Positions 33,744 to 43,169 of a stretch of DNA of 64,000 bases are shown here, piece by piece; positions within the stretch are counted from its first letter, which is position 1, and every line of letters begins with the position of its first letter. The position numbers were made by a program, and so were the translations under genes. Source of the stretch: CAVXDY01 sp963721335 (GTDB lineage Bacteria; Actinomycetota; Thermoleophilia; Miltoncostaeales; Miltoncostaeaceae); NCBI GenBank assembly GCA_963721335.1, contig CAVRIV010000002.1, forward strand, positions 496,001 to 560,000, written 5' to 3'. Below the pieces are notes generated by a model. It was not told the DNA's origin. It saw only the letters and a program-made list of their open reading frames with translations, and searched no databases.

Positions 33744-34198
33744 TCCACCAGCTGCTCGGCCTCCGGCAGCGACATGCTGAACCGGGGCTTGCGCCCCTCC
33801 ATCACGGGCTCGCCCTCGGCGCGGTCGAGCACGATCTTCACGGCGCCGTTGCCCTCGCCGCCGGTGGGGCGGTCGAGGCCCAGGAGGCTCGAGATCCGCT
33901 CCTCGACGCGCAGGAAGCGGTCGATGGCCTCGATGTCACCCGCCGTGGCCGGGCCGTAGAGGACCCGCCAGAGGTCCATCAGCGTCTCGGCGTGCAGCAG
34001 ACGGCGCTCCTCCGTGTCCGTCTCGCCGGCGAGGAGCCGGACCTCCTTCTGCACCAGCTTGCGGGCCGCGCCCCGGTTGACCCCGAGACGGCTGCCGATG
34101 GAGTCGAACGCCGCGCCCTCGCGCCGCATCTGGAAGGCCGCCGCTCGCATGCGGGCGCTCGCCTCTCGGCGGACCGAGGCTTCATCCCTCACTCCCAC
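33740..34198 (-). CDS. Phage terminase small subunit-like protein
   Basis: 152 residues. The N-terminal helix-turn-helix (GAAFDSIGSRLGVNRGAARKLVQKEV) is followed by LMDLWRVLYGPATAGDIEAIDRFLRVEERISSLLGLD, an arrangement common in phage small-terminase and packaging-associated proteins. With the large-subunit remnant 2 kb away it marks a decayed prophage. GTG 34198 is used; GTG 34192 is an alternative. It overlaps the 33216 gene end by 4 bases. Confidence 0.55.
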   Translation of the reverse strand: MGVRDEASVRREASARMRAAAFQMRREGAAFDSIGSRLGVNRGAARKLVQKEVRLLAGETDTEERRLLHAETLMDLWRVLYGPATAGDIEAIDRFLRVEERISSLLGLDRPTGGEGNGAVKIVLDRAEGEPVMEGRKPRFSMSLPEAEQLVD

Positions 34199-34316
34199 AG
34201 GCGCTCACCTTTCGTTGCGGAATTCCCCTGCGTCGCCCACCAAGGATACGACACCGCTCCAAATTCACGCGCTTCGCCCGGCTTTCGCAACGTTGATTGC
34301 GGCCCGTGACGGGGCC

Positions 34317-36368
34317 TCAACGGCCGACGGCCACGCTCTCGCCGTCCAGCACGGAGCCGGGGTCCACGGCCGCCAGAGCGAGCAGCGCCGAGGCGGCCGG
34401 GGGCCAGAACTGCGTTCCAACGCCCGCGCTCATCTCGGCCAGGGCCTGGTCCCGCGAGAGGGCCGCCCGCCATGCCCGGGGGGAGGTCATGGCCTCCCAC
34501 GCGTCGGCCACTGCCAGGATCCGAGCCCCCTCCGGGATCGCCTCGGCCGCGAGCCCGTCGGGGTACCCCTGGCCGTCCCAGCGCTCGTGGTGGCCGCGCA
34601 CCCAGGAGACCTGCTCAGGGGTGAGCGCGCGGCTGGCGATCTCCGCTCCCACCACCGCGTGGCCCTGCACGCGATCTCGGGCGGGCGCGTCGAGCGGACC
34701 CTGCTGCCGGAGCACCTCCTCGGGCACCGAGATCTTCCCGAGGTCGTGGACGAGAGCGGCCTCGCGGAGCAGCGCGCGCCGGTGGGGACTCCACCCGATC
34801 CGTTCGGCGACGGCCTCGGCGAGCCCCGCGACCCGCTCGGAGTGGCGCAGCCGGTGGGCGTCGCTCGCATCCACGAGGATCGCGATCGCCCGGATGGTGT
34901 GGAGACGGCCGGGCTCCCCCTCGGCACGCAGCTCCGCCCGGCGCAGCGCCAGCCGCCGCGCCAGCTCCGGCGAGTGGCGCGCGCAGCGGTTGCGACCGCT
35001 GACCTTCGTCCAGATGAGCGCGAGGTCGGCGTTCCGGAAGAGCGCCTGGCCGTCGTCGCCCGTCCCCAGCTCGGCCACTCCGAGCGACGCGGTGAGACCG
35101 CCCACCGTCGGGAAGGGCAGCACCCCGACGCTCCGGCGCGCGCGCTCGGCCAGCGCCTCGGCCCCGGCCACGTCCGTGGCGGGCAGGAGCCACGCGAACT
35201 CCTCGCCCCCCACCCGGGCCATCAGGTCCCCCGTGCGGGCCCCGACCAGCAGGCGCCCGCCGACCTCGGCCAGCACGGCGTCGCCGGCCTGGTGCCCGTG
35301 GGCGTCGTTCACCCGCTTGAAGTGGTCGAGGTCGAGCAGCACGAGCGAGAGGGGCTGCCCGTAGCGGTGCGCCCGGGCGACCTCCTGCACCAGGTGCTCC
35401 TGGAAGGCACGGTGATTGGCCAGGCCGGTGAGCGGGTCGGTGGCGGCGAGGGCGCGCAGGCGGCCCTGGATCTCGGCGTTGGCGACCGCGAGCCCGATGA
35501 GGTCGGCCAGGCGCTCGAGGCGCCGCTCGTCGGCCTCGGTGAAGGGGCTGCCACCGACGAGCCGCACCGCGATGAGGCCGCCCCACAACCTCTCCCCGGC
35601 GCGGATGGGCGCCGTGAGGCCGCTGCCGAGATCCTCGGGCACCACCCGTGCCGAGACGGGGTCAACGCGGCGCAGCGCCGCGTAGTCGTCAACGCGCGTC
35701 GTCCGTCCGGTGCGCGCCACCTGCGCGATGGACCGGTGGCCCTCCTTCGGGAACCGCGCGCCGCGGGTGGGCCCCGGCGAGCCGAAGGAGCCCACGGTGA
35801 CGATCGCGTCCGCGTCGAAGCGCACCACGTGGGCCTCGTCGGCGCCCATGCGGCGCACGGCCTCCTCGGCGACGAGGGCGATGACCGACTCCGGCGGCGC
35901 GGCGTGCGCCACCGCCTCGGCGGCCCGCCGCAGGCCCGCCTGCTCAGCGGCCAGGGCGGCGCTCACCGTCGCCGCCTCGCGCAGGCGGTCGTGATCGTGC
36001 CGCTCGCCGGTCACGTCCCGCAGGGTCAGAGCCACCTGGGTGGACGACAGGCGCACCACCTGCCGGTCGACCCATTCCACGGAGCCCCGGGCCACGCCGG
36101 CCCGCGCCTGATCGCGGCGCGGCTCTCCGTCGGCCAGGGTCCGCGCGCACATCTGGGCCAGCGGTCCCGCGATGACGGCGGGGATCGTCTCGCGCAGCCG
36201 GCCCCCCACGGGGGTCCCCTGGAGCTCGGGCCCCCGGGCGTTCTGGGCGACCACGACGAAGTCCGCTCCATCCCCCGAGGGAGTCGTCGCCTCGAGCACG
36301 ACGACCGCGTCCCGGCTCGCCGCGAGCGCTGCGGCCAAGCGGGCGTCGCCGGTGCCGGACGCGTCCAT
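34317..36368 (-). CDS. PAS/GAF-GGDEF-HD protein, cyclic-di-GMP signalling
   Basis: 683 residues. A PAS-like N terminus (about 1-140), a GAF domain (about 165-320) and a GGDEF diguanylate cyclase with active motif GGEEF (MARVGGEEFAWLLP) and LTGLANHRAFQEHL are followed by an HD-GYP-like phosphodiesterase domain with LVHDLGKISVPEEVL and HHERWDGQGYPDGL. No membrane segment is visible, so it is a soluble sensor with potentially opposing activities. ATG 36368 follows GGAGGAGGGG on the minus strand. The earlier frame adds unrelated sequence and is not used. Confidence 0.9.
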   Translation of the reverse strand: MDASGTGDARLAAALAASRDAVVVLEATTPSGDGADFVVVAQNARGPELQGTPVGGRLRETIPAVIAGPLAQMCARTLADGEPRRDQARAGVARGSVEWVDRQVVRLSSTQVALTLRDVTGERHDHDRLREAATVSAALAAEQAGLRRAAEAVAHAAPPESVIALVAEEAVRRMGADEAHVVRFDADAIVTVGSFGSPGPTRGARFPKEGHRSIAQVARTGRTTRVDDYAALRRVDPVSARVVPEDLGSGLTAPIRAGERLWGGLIAVRLVGGSPFTEADERRLERLADLIGLAVANAEIQGRLRALAATDPLTGLANHRAFQEHLVQEVARAHRYGQPLSLVLLDLDHFKRVNDAHGHQAGDAVLAEVGGRLLVGARTGDLMARVGGEEFAWLLPATDVAGAEALAERARRSVGVLPFPTVGGLTASLGVAELGTGDDGQALFRNADLALIWTKVSGRNRCARHSPELARRLALRRAELRAEGEPGRLHTIRAIAILVDASDAHRLRHSERVAGLAEAVAERIGWSPHRRALLREAALVHDLGKISVPEEVLRQQGPLDAPARDRVQGHAVVGAEIASRALTPEQVSWVRGHHERWDGQGYPDGLAAEAIPEGARILAVADAWEAMTSPRAWRAALSRDQALAEMSAGVGTQFWPPAASALLALAAVDPGSVLDGESVAVGR

Positions 36369-36469
36369 TGCCCCTCCTCCCGAAAGCCTAATGACTTTAG
36401 GCGGTTTAGGGCACCAGGGTGAGACTTCGGTACACTCCCGCGTCGGCCCCGAGGAGGAATTCGGCACTG

Positions 36470-37117
36470 ATGGGACACATCTCGCTCGACGCGCAGGAGC
36501 GTTCGGAGTTCGGCGACGGCCCCGCGCGCCGGCTCCGGCGGCAGGGCCTCGTGCCCGGTGTCGTCTACCAGCCCGGCGGCCCCTCGCTGGCCCTCTCGCT
36601 GCCGGATCGCGACCTGCGCCGAGCGCTGGCCGAGGGACGGACCGCGGTGATCGACCTCTCGATCGAGGGGTCCGGGGCCCGCCCGGTGCTCCTGAAGGAC
36701 TGGTACCTCGACCCGGTGCGGGGCAACGTCCTGCACGTCAACTTCCAGGAGGTCAACCTCACGGTCGAGGTGGAGGCCCCGGTGGGGTTGGTGCTCGTCG
36801 GCGTCCCCGCCGGCGTGAAGGAGGGCGGGGTGCTCGACCAGACCGTTCGCGAGGTCGTCGTGCGCGCCCTGCCCGAGACGCTGCCGGACCATCTCGAGAT
36901 CGACGTCAGCGAGCTGGACATCGGATCGTCCACGAGCGTCGCCGACATCACCGCTCCCCCGGGGGTCACCATCGTGACCGAGCCCGAGATCGTCGTGGCC
37001 TCGGTCGTCGCCCCGAGCGTCGAGGTCGAGCCGGAGCCGGAGGAGGTCGAGGAGGAGGAGCTCCTCGAGGGCGAGGAGCCCGCCGAGCCCCAGGACGACG
37101 ACTCCTCCGACGAGTAG
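36470..37117 (+). CDS. rplY: Large ribosomal subunit protein bL25 (Ctc form)
   Basis: Binds 5S rRNA. 215 residues: the L25 domain (GPARRLRRQGLVPGVVYQPGG...VLLKDWYLDPVRGNVLHVNFQEV) plus the C-terminal TL5/Ctc domain and a very acidic tail rich in Glu and Asp. ATG 36470 lies 12 bases after GAGGAGG, and TACACT at 36431-36436 may be the -10. glmU-prs-rplY-pth-mfd is a widespread order, here split by the prophage island and the GGDEF-HD gene. Confidence 0.93.
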   Translation: MGHISLDAQERSEFGDGPARRLRRQGLVPGVVYQPGGPSLALSLPDRDLRRALAEGRTAVIDLSIEGSGARPVLLKDWYLDPVRGNVLHVNFQEVNLTVEVEAPVGLVLVGVPAGVKEGGVLDQTVREVVVRALPETLPDHLEIDVSELDIGSSTSVADITAPPGVTIVTEPEIVVASVVAPSVEVEPEPEEVEEEELLEGEEPAEPQDDDSSDE

Positions 37118-37130
37118 GACCCCGGAGTCC

Positions 37131-37733
37131 ATGGCGGGCGACGAGGCCCCGCCCCCCATCCGTCTCGTGGCCGGTCTCGGGAACCCGGAGCCGCGCTACT
37201 CGGGGACGCGCCACAACGCCGGGCAGATGGTGGTCGACGCGCTGGCGTCGCGGCTCGGCGCCACCCGGTTCACCGGCCGCTACGGCGGCCGCCTGGCCGC
37301 GGCGCGGGGGCCCTCCGGACCGGTGGGGCTGCTGGTGCCGCTGACCTACATGAACGAGTCGGGCCACTCGGTGGGTCCGGCGGCGGGCGCGCTGCACGCG
37401 GCGCCCGAGCAGGTGCTGGTCGTCCACGACGAGATCGACCTCCCGTTCGGGACGGTGCGCGGGAAGATCGGCGGCGGGGCCGGGGGGCACAACGGGCTGC
37501 GGTCGGTGACGCGGGGGCTGGGCACGGGCGAGTACCCGCGGCTGCGCCTCGGCGTGGGAAAGCCGGACCCGGAGTTCCGCGGCGACGGCGCCGACTGGGT
37601 GCTCACCCGCTTCTCGGAGCCGCGCGAGGAGGTGGAGGCGATGATCGCCCGCGCCGCCGACATGGCGGAGGCCGTGCTCGCCGAGGGGATGGACGCGGCC
37701 ATGAACCGGTTCCACGCAAAGGCCGCCGAATGA
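37131..37733 (+). CDS. pth: Peptidyl-tRNA hydrolase
   Basis: Releases peptides from prematurely dropped peptidyl-tRNA. 200 residues, with GLGNPEPRYSGTRHNAG (Asn/His of the active site), YMNESG, VVHDEIDLPFG (catalytic Asp) and GGGAGGHNGLRS. Length and motifs are normal. It starts 13 bases after rplY, and the ATGA at its stop would be the natural start for mfd. Confidence 0.96.
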   Translation: MAGDEAPPPIRLVAGLGNPEPRYSGTRHNAGQMVVDALASRLGATRFTGRYGGRLAAARGPSGPVGLLVPLTYMNESGHSVGPAAGALHAAPEQVLVVHDEIDLPFGTVRGKIGGGAGGHNGLRSVTRGLGTGEYPRLRLGVGKPDPEFRGDGADWVLTRFSEPREEVEAMIARAADMAEAVLAEGMDAAMNRFHAKAAE

Positions 37734-37740
37734 GCGCCGC

Positions 37741-37774
37741 CCCAATGATCGGCACCACCCAATGATCGGCACAA
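37741..37774. repeat. 17-bp tandem duplication at the pth-mfd junction
   Basis: CCCAATGATCGGCACCA at 37741-37757 is repeated with one mismatch at 37758-37774. The period is not a multiple of three, so the duplication disturbs frames exactly where mfd should start. Confidence 0.8.
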
Positions 37775-37793
37775 CCGCCCTGACCGCGCCCTC

Positions 37794-40700
37794 CTGCGCG
37801 CGCCCGCGCTCGCGGCGGCCGCCGCGCGCCTGACCGGCGGCGAGGAGGCCGGAGCGGTCGCCCTGGCGCGGCCGGCCTGGCCCTTCGCGCTCGCGGCGCT
37901 CTCGCGCGAGACCGGGCGGGCGCTGCTGGTGGTGGCGCCGGGCGACGACGAGGCGCGCGACCTGGCCACGGAGGTGGGCGCCGTGCTCGGCCGCGGTTCG
38001 ATCGCCCTCTGGCCCACGCGCGGGGTTCCGGCCGGCGGCGCCGTGGGGCCGTCCCCCCACCTGGTGGGGCTGCGGGCGCGGGCGCTCGCGACCCTCGGCG
38101 CTCCCGGGTCGGTGGTGATCGCGGGCGCGCCGGCGCTGGCCGAGCGCGTGCCGGCGGCGGCGGCCCGTCAGGAGGCCCTCGAGGTGTCGGTGGGACAGGC
38201 GCTCTCCCTCGACGACCTGGTCGACCGGCTCGTCGCGCTGGGATACGAGCGCGTGCCCCAGGTCGAGGAGCGCGGCGACCTGTCCGTGCGGGGCGGGATC
38301 CTCGACGTGTATCCGTCCACGGCCGACCTGCCCGCGCGCATCGAGCTCTTCGGCGACGAGGTCGAGAGCATGCGGGCGTTCTCGCCGTTCACCCAGCGCA
38401 CCATCCGGTCCATCTCGCGGCTCACCGCATGGCCCGCGGCCGAGCCGGCCGCCGGCGACGTGGCCGACCCGCTCGCCGACCCGGGACCCGCCGGGGCGGC
38501 GGTCGTGCGGCTGGCGCCCTCCGAGCACCCCGCCGCCCTCCGCGAGGCGGCGGAGCGCCTGGAGGACGAGGCCGCCGCCGGGGCCCTGGTCGACACCGCG
38601 CACGTGGCCGGCGCCCTGGCCCGGGCCGCGTCCCTCGACCTCTCTCCACCGGCCGGATCAGCGGAGCCCGCCCTCGACGCGGTCGAGGCGCGCTTCGCCA
38701 CCCGCTCCGCGACCGAGGCCGAGGGCGAGCTGGCCCGGCTCGGTCGCTCCGGGATGCGGGTCGTCCTGGCGTTCGCGCGTCGGGGGGACATGTCGCGCGC
38801 CGCCGTGCGGCTCGAGCGCCTTCGCCCGGTGGAGCTGGAGCCCGGCGAGCTGCCGCCCGCCGGCGAGGTGGGGATGACGATCATGCCGCTGCGCGCGGGC
38901 CTGATCTCCCGGGTCGCCGGCCTGGCGATCGTGCCGGAGGAGAGGCTGATGCGCCGGCGCCGCCCCCCCTCGGAGCGCGGCCCGGTCGTGGGCCGCCGGC
39001 TGGCGAGCTTCCTCGACCTGAAGGTGGGCGACCACGTCGTCCACGAGGACCACGGGATCGGCCGGCTCACGGCCTTCGAGACCCGCACCGTCGCGGGCCT
39101 GACCCGCGACTACCTGGCGCTGGCGTTCGCCGACGGCGACCGGCTCTACGTCCCGCACGACCAGCTCGACCGGGTCACCCGCTACGTGGGCGCCGACGGA
39201 TCGCCTCCGGCCCTGTCCAAGCTCGGCGGCAAGGCGTGGGACCGGATGAAGTCGCGCGCGCGGGTGGCCGTGCGGGAGATGGCCGGCGAGCTGATCTCCC
39301 TCTACGAGGCCCGGGCCGCGGCGAAGGGCTTCCCGTTCCCGGCGGACGACGAGCTCACCCGTGAGCTGGAGCGGCGCTTCCCGCACCGGGAGACCCCCGA
39401 CCAGCAGCGGGCCATCGACGCGGTGGTCGACGACATGGAGCGGCCCCGTCCGATGGACCGGCTCATCTGCGGCGACGTCGGCTTCGGCAAGACCGAGATC
39501 GCCATGCGCGCCGCCTTCAAGTGCGCGGCCGCCGGCAAGCAGGTGATGATGCTGGTGCCGACCACGATCCTGGCCCAGCAGCACCTGGCGACCTTCCGCG
39601 ACCGGTACGGCGACCTGCCCGTGAGCGTCGACATGGTGAACCGCTTCCGCAGCCCGGCCGAGACGCGCGAGATCCTCGGGCGCTACCGCGACGGGCGGCT
39701 CGACATCCTGATCGGCACCCACCGACTGCTGTCGATGGACGTGCAGCCCAAGGACCTGGGCCTGGTGATCGTGGACGAGGAGCAGCGCTTCGGCGTTGCT
39801 CAGAAGGAGGCCCTGCGGCAGCTGCGCCTGCGCGCGGACGTGCTGGCGATGAGCGCCACCCCCATCCCGCGGACGCTCCAGATCTCGCTGTCGGGGCTGC
39901 GCGACATCAGCGTCATCGAGACGCCCCCGGCGGGCCGGCGGCCGATCGCCACCCACGTCCTGGAGTACGACGAGCCGGTGGTCGTGGAGGCGCTGCGCCG
40001 CGAGGCGGCCCGCGGGGGGCAGAGCTTCTACGTGCACAACCGCGTGGAGACGATCGAGGAGGCCGCCTCCCGGCTGCGGACGCTGGCGCCCGAGCTCGCG
40101 ATCGTGACCGCGCACGGCCAGATGGCGGAGCACGAGCTCGAGGACGTGATGCTGACCTTCGTGCGCGGCGAGGCGGACGTGCTGGTGGCCACGAGCATCA
40201 TCGAGTCGGGGCTGGACATCCCGCAGGCCAACACCCTGGTGGTGGAGCGCGCCGACCGGCTCGGGCTGTCCCAGCTCTACCAGATCCGCGGGAGGGTCGG
40301 CCGCTCGGACGTGACCGCCCACGCGTACCTGCTCTACCCGGACGCCGCCACCCTCAGCCGCGACGCCGCGTCGCGCCTGCGGGCGCTGGCCGACTACACG
40401 GAGCTGGGCAGCGGGCTGCGGATCGCGATGCGGGACCTCGAGATCCGCGGCGCCGGCAACCTCCTCGGCGACGAGCAGAGCGGGCACGTGGCCGCGGTGG
40501 GCTTCGAGCTCTACCTGGAGATGCTGAACGAGGCCGTCATGGCCGGGCAGGGCCGCGAGGCCCACGAGCGGGAGGTGCGGGTGGAGATCCCCGTGTCCGC
40601 CTACATCCCGAGCGACTACGTCCCGCTCGAGACCGCCAAGATCGATCTGCACCGGCGCATCGCCCTCGCCGCGGACCTGGAGGAGATCCTCCGCCTGCGC

Positions 40701-41012
40701 GGCGAGCTGGAGGATCGCTTCGGGCCGCCCCCGGCCCCGGTGGACGCCCTGCTGGCGGTGCAGAGGCTGCGGGTGAAGCTGCGTGCGGCGGGGGCCAGCC
40801 AGCTCTCGATGCGCTCCGGGCGCCTCACCGTGGCGCCGGTGAGCCTCACGAGCCAGCAGCTGAGGGCGCTGCGCGAGGCCGACTCCCGCGCGACCTATGC
40901 CGCGCGCGAGCAGATCGTGTCCCTTCCGGCCGGGTCGGCTCCCGGCGAGCGCCTCGCCGCAGCCGAGGCCGCTCTCGACGCTCTGGTCGGCGCGACGGCC
41001 ATGGCCGCCTGA
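37794..41012 (+). CDS. mfd: Transcription-repair coupling factor Mfd
   Basis: Displaces stalled RNA polymerase and recruits UvrA. Over 1,050 residues: UvrB-homology modules, the RNAP-interaction domain (LKVGDHVVHEDHGIGRL, CarD-like), a RecG-like motor with CGDVGFGKTEIA and DEEQRFGVAQKE, and the C-terminal TRCF domain. The first regular start codon is GTG 37929, but recognisable Mfd sequence (LARPAWPFALAAL) continues upstream in frame to about 37794, where only CTG is available. The 17-bp duplication just before suggests a disturbed or misread 5' end; the natural start would be the ATG overlapping the pth stop. Confidence 0.92.
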   Translation: MRAPALAAAAARLTGGEEAGAVALARPAWPFALAALSRETGRALLVVAPGDDEARDLATEVGAVLGRGSIALWPTRGVPAGGAVGPSPHLVGLRARALATLGAPGSVVIAGAPALAERVPAAAARQEALEVSVGQALSLDDLVDRLVALGYERVPQVEERGDLSVRGGILDVYPSTADLPARIELFGDEVESMRAFSPFTQRTIRSISRLTAWPAAEPAAGDVADPLADPGPAGAAVVRLAPSEHPAALREAAERLEDEAAAGALVDTAHVAGALARAASLDLSPPAGSAEPALDAVEARFATRSATEAEGELARLGRSGMRVVLAFARRGDMSRAAVRLERLRPVELEPGELPPAGEVGMTIMPLRAGLISRVAGLAIVPEERLMRRRRPPSERGPVVGRRLASFLDLKVGDHVVHEDHGIGRLTAFETRTVAGLTRDYLALAFADGDRLYVPHDQLDRVTRYVGADGSPPALSKLGGKAWDRMKSRARVAVREMAGELISLYEARAAAKGFPFPADDELTRELERRFPHRETPDQQRAIDAVVDDMERPRPMDRLICGDVGFGKTEIAMRAAFKCAAAGKQVMMLVPTTILAQQHLATFRDRYGDLPVSVDMVNRFRSPAETREILGRYRDGRLDILIGTHRLLSMDVQPKDLGLVIVDEEQRFGVAQKEALRQLRLRADVLAMSATPIPRTLQISLSGLRDISVIETPPAGRRPIATHVLEYDEPVVVEALRREAARGGQSFYVHNRVETIEEAASRLRTLAPELAIVTAHGQMAEHELEDVMLTFVRGEADVLVATSIIESGLDIPQANTLVVERADRLGLSQLYQIRGRVGRSDVTAHAYLLYPDAATLSRDAASRLRALADYTELGSGLRIAMRDLEIRGAGNLLGDEQSGHVAAVGFELYLEMLNEAVMAGQGREAHEREVRVEIPVSAYIPSDYVPLETAKIDLHRRIALAADLEEILRLRGELEDRFGPPPAPVDALLAVQRLRVKLRAAGASQLSMRSGRLTVAPVSLTSQQLRALREADSRATYAAREQIVSLPAGSAPGERLAAAEAALDALVGATAMAA

Positions 41013-41093
41013 CCGGGCCCGAAAACCGGCTTTTCATGCCTTAAGACGCCCCTAACGGGGGGGCGGAGGGCAGGTGCTACCATCGCCCGCGTC

Positions 41094-42140
41094 GTGGCGA
41101 AGACCATCCGCAGATCACCGCGCCGAGCGGGGGTCGCCGCCGCCCTCGTGCTCGCCGGGGTCGTGGGCGTCCTGCTCGTCGCCGCCTGCGGCGGCGGGGA
41201 CTCCGCGAACTTGTCCGACGGCGTCGTCGCCCGCGTGGGTGACTCGAACATCACCCAGGAGCAGCTCGACAGCGCCATCGCCCAGCGCAGCGCCGAGGCC
41301 AAGGCCTCCGGCCAGACCCTCCCGGCGGCGGGCGAGGAGGGGTATGACCAGGTGCGCCAGCAGGCCGTGCAGGACCTGGTGCAGCGCCGGATCATCGACT
41401 TCGAGGCCCGCGACTGCGGTACGCCCTGTGTCGTGACCGAGGCGGAGATCGACGCCGACCTCGCGCGCATCACCAAGGAGAACTTCTCCGGCTCCAAGAA
41501 GCAGTTCGACGCCTTCCTGGCCGAGCGCAAGATCTCGCAGGCCGACGCGCGCGACATCGTCAAGGACGGGCTCCAGCAGAAGGCGCTCTTCAACCACGTC
41601 ACCCGTGGCATCCGCTTCACCGACGCGGACGCGCAGAAGTACTACGACCAGAACGTCGCCCAGTTCAAGGTCGCGGCCGGGCGCCGGGTGAGCCACATCC
41701 TGGTGGCGACGGAGGCCGAGGCCGCCCGGATCCGCGCGGAGGCCACCCCGGAGAACTTCGCCCAGCTGGCCCGCGAGAACTCGATCGACACGACCACCAA
41801 GGACAGCGGTGGGGACCTCGGGGCGCTCGTCAAGGGCCAGTTCGTGCCGGAGTTCGACAAGGCCGCCTTCGCCCTGAAGGACGGCGAGATCTCCCAGCCC
41901 GTCAAGACCCAGTTCGGCTGGCACATCATCACGGTTGACACGACGCCGGCCCACACCACCGCGTTCGCCGAGGCGAAGCCCGGCATCATCGCCAGCCAGC
42001 TCGCCCAGAAGCGGCAGCAGGCGTACGTGGGCTGGAGCCAGGGCGTCCTGAAGAAGTGGGACGACCGCACCGTCTACGCAGAGGACAGCCTCAAGCCGCC
42101 GGCCGCGACCACGACGGCGCCCACAGCCACCACGCCGTAG
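41094..42140 (+). CDS. Peptidyl-prolyl isomerase lipoprotein (SurA/PrsA-type parvulin)
   Basis: 348 residues. Lipoprotein signal with VLLVAACGGG (Cys near 38), a SurA_N-type helical region (about 48-190) and a parvulin domain (about 200-300: RRVSHILVATEAEAARIR, ENFAQLARENS, SGGDLGALVKGQFVPEFDKAAFAL, FGWHIITV), then a Thr/Ala-rich tail. It helps fold exported proteins outside the membrane. GTG 41094 follows TACCAT (41078-41083). Its place between mfd and mazG equals that of prsA/surA relatives elsewhere. Confidence 0.9.
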   Translation: MAKTIRRSPRRAGVAAALVLAGVVGVLLVAACGGGDSANLSDGVVARVGDSNITQEQLDSAIAQRSAEAKASGQTLPAAGEEGYDQVRQQAVQDLVQRRIIDFEARDCGTPCVVTEAEIDADLARITKENFSGSKKQFDAFLAERKISQADARDIVKDGLQQKALFNHVTRGIRFTDADAQKYYDQNVAQFKVAAGRRVSHILVATEAEAARIRAEATPENFAQLARENSIDTTTKDSGGDLGALVKGQFVPEFDKAAFALKDGEISQPVKTQFGWHIITVDTTPAHTTAFAEAKPGIIASQLAQKRQQAYVGWSQGVLKKWDDRTVYAEDSLKPPAATTTAPTATTP

Positions 42141-42149
42141 GGTTCCGGC

Positions 42150-43169
42150 ATGGTTCGGGTGGTCGGCCTCGGGTCGGGATCCGCCGACGCGGTGCCCGCG
42201 GCGGCCCTGGCGGCCCTCGCGGCCGCGCCGCGCGTGGTGGCGCCCCCGCTCTCGGCGGAGCTGCGCGCCGTCCTCCCGGCGGCGCCGGGGGAGCTGGGCG
42301 AGCTCTCCGACCTCCCGGATGACGCGACCGTGGCGGCCCCCGACGCGGAGGCCCACCGCCTGGCCTGCGCCCTGCCGCACGCCGACACGCTGCCCGGCCG
42401 CGACGCCCTGCGCGCCCGCGCCATCGGAGCGGAGGTCGCGGCCCTCGCCGAGGTGGGGCTGAGGCTGCGGCGCGAGTGCCCGTGGGATCGCGAGCAGACC
42501 GCCGAGACGATCGTCCCGCACACGATCGAGGAGGCCTTCGAGGTGGCCGACGCGGTGGCGGCGGGCGGTGCCGGGCTCCCCGACGAGCTGGGCGACCTGC
42601 TCTTCCAGGCCGTGTTCCTCTCCCAGCTCCTCGAGGAGCAGGGCACCGCCGATCTGGCCCTCGTCGCGCGCGGCCAGGCGGACAAGCTCGTGGCGCGGCA
42701 CCCCCACGTCTACGGGCAGGCCGCCGCCGACACGGCCTCGCGCGTGGTCGACCTCTGGGAGCGGCGCAAGCGCGAGGAGCGCGCCGGGCAGGGGATCTTC
42801 CACGAGCTGCCGGCCGGGCTCCCCGCCCTGGCCTACGCCACCAAGGCCCAGCGCCGTGCGGCGGCCGTGGGCTTCGACTTCCCCGACGTGGATGCGGCCC
42901 TCGCGAAGCTCGAGGAGGAGACCGCCGAGCTGCGTGAGGATCCGGGGGCCCGCGAGCTGGGGGACGTGCTGTTCGCGGCGGTCGCCGCCGCGCGGGCGCT
43001 GGGCGCCGATCCCGAGCTGGCCCTGCGCGCCTCCGCGCAGCGCTTCCGCGAGCGCGTGGAGGGCGCGGTGCGGCTCGCGGCCGGGGCGGGGGCCGAGTTC
43101 GAGAGCCTGCCCGTGGACCAGCAACTGCGCTGGTACCAGGCCTCCCGCTCGTCGGGGTCGCCGGCGTGA
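42150..43169 (+). CDS. mazG: Nucleoside triphosphate pyrophosphohydrolase MazG
   Basis: 339 residues. The C-terminal two MazG repeats begin with LRRECPWDREQTAETIVPHTIEEAFEVADAV and include LPDELGDLLFQAVF (the ExxE-12x-ExxD metal site), then GFDFPDVDAALAKLEEETAEL and ELGDVLFAAVAAA. The first ~100 residues are a shrunken remnant of the tetrapyrrole-methylase-like domain found in YabN-type MazG proteins. It hydrolyses aberrant NTPs. pgi overlaps its stop by GTGA. Confidence 0.9.
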   Translation: MVRVVGLGSGSADAVPAAALAALAAAPRVVAPPLSAELRAVLPAAPGELGELSDLPDDATVAAPDAEAHRLACALPHADTLPGRDALRARAIGAEVAALAEVGLRLRRECPWDREQTAETIVPHTIEEAFEVADAVAAGGAGLPDELGDLLFQAVFLSQLLEEQGTADLALVARGQADKLVARHPHVYGQAAADTASRVVDLWERRKREERAGQGIFHELPAGLPALAYATKAQRRAAAVGFDFPDVDAALAKLEEETAELREDPGARELGDVLFAAVAAARALGADPELALRASAQRFRERVEGAVRLAAGAGAEFESLPVDQQLRWYQASRSSGSPA

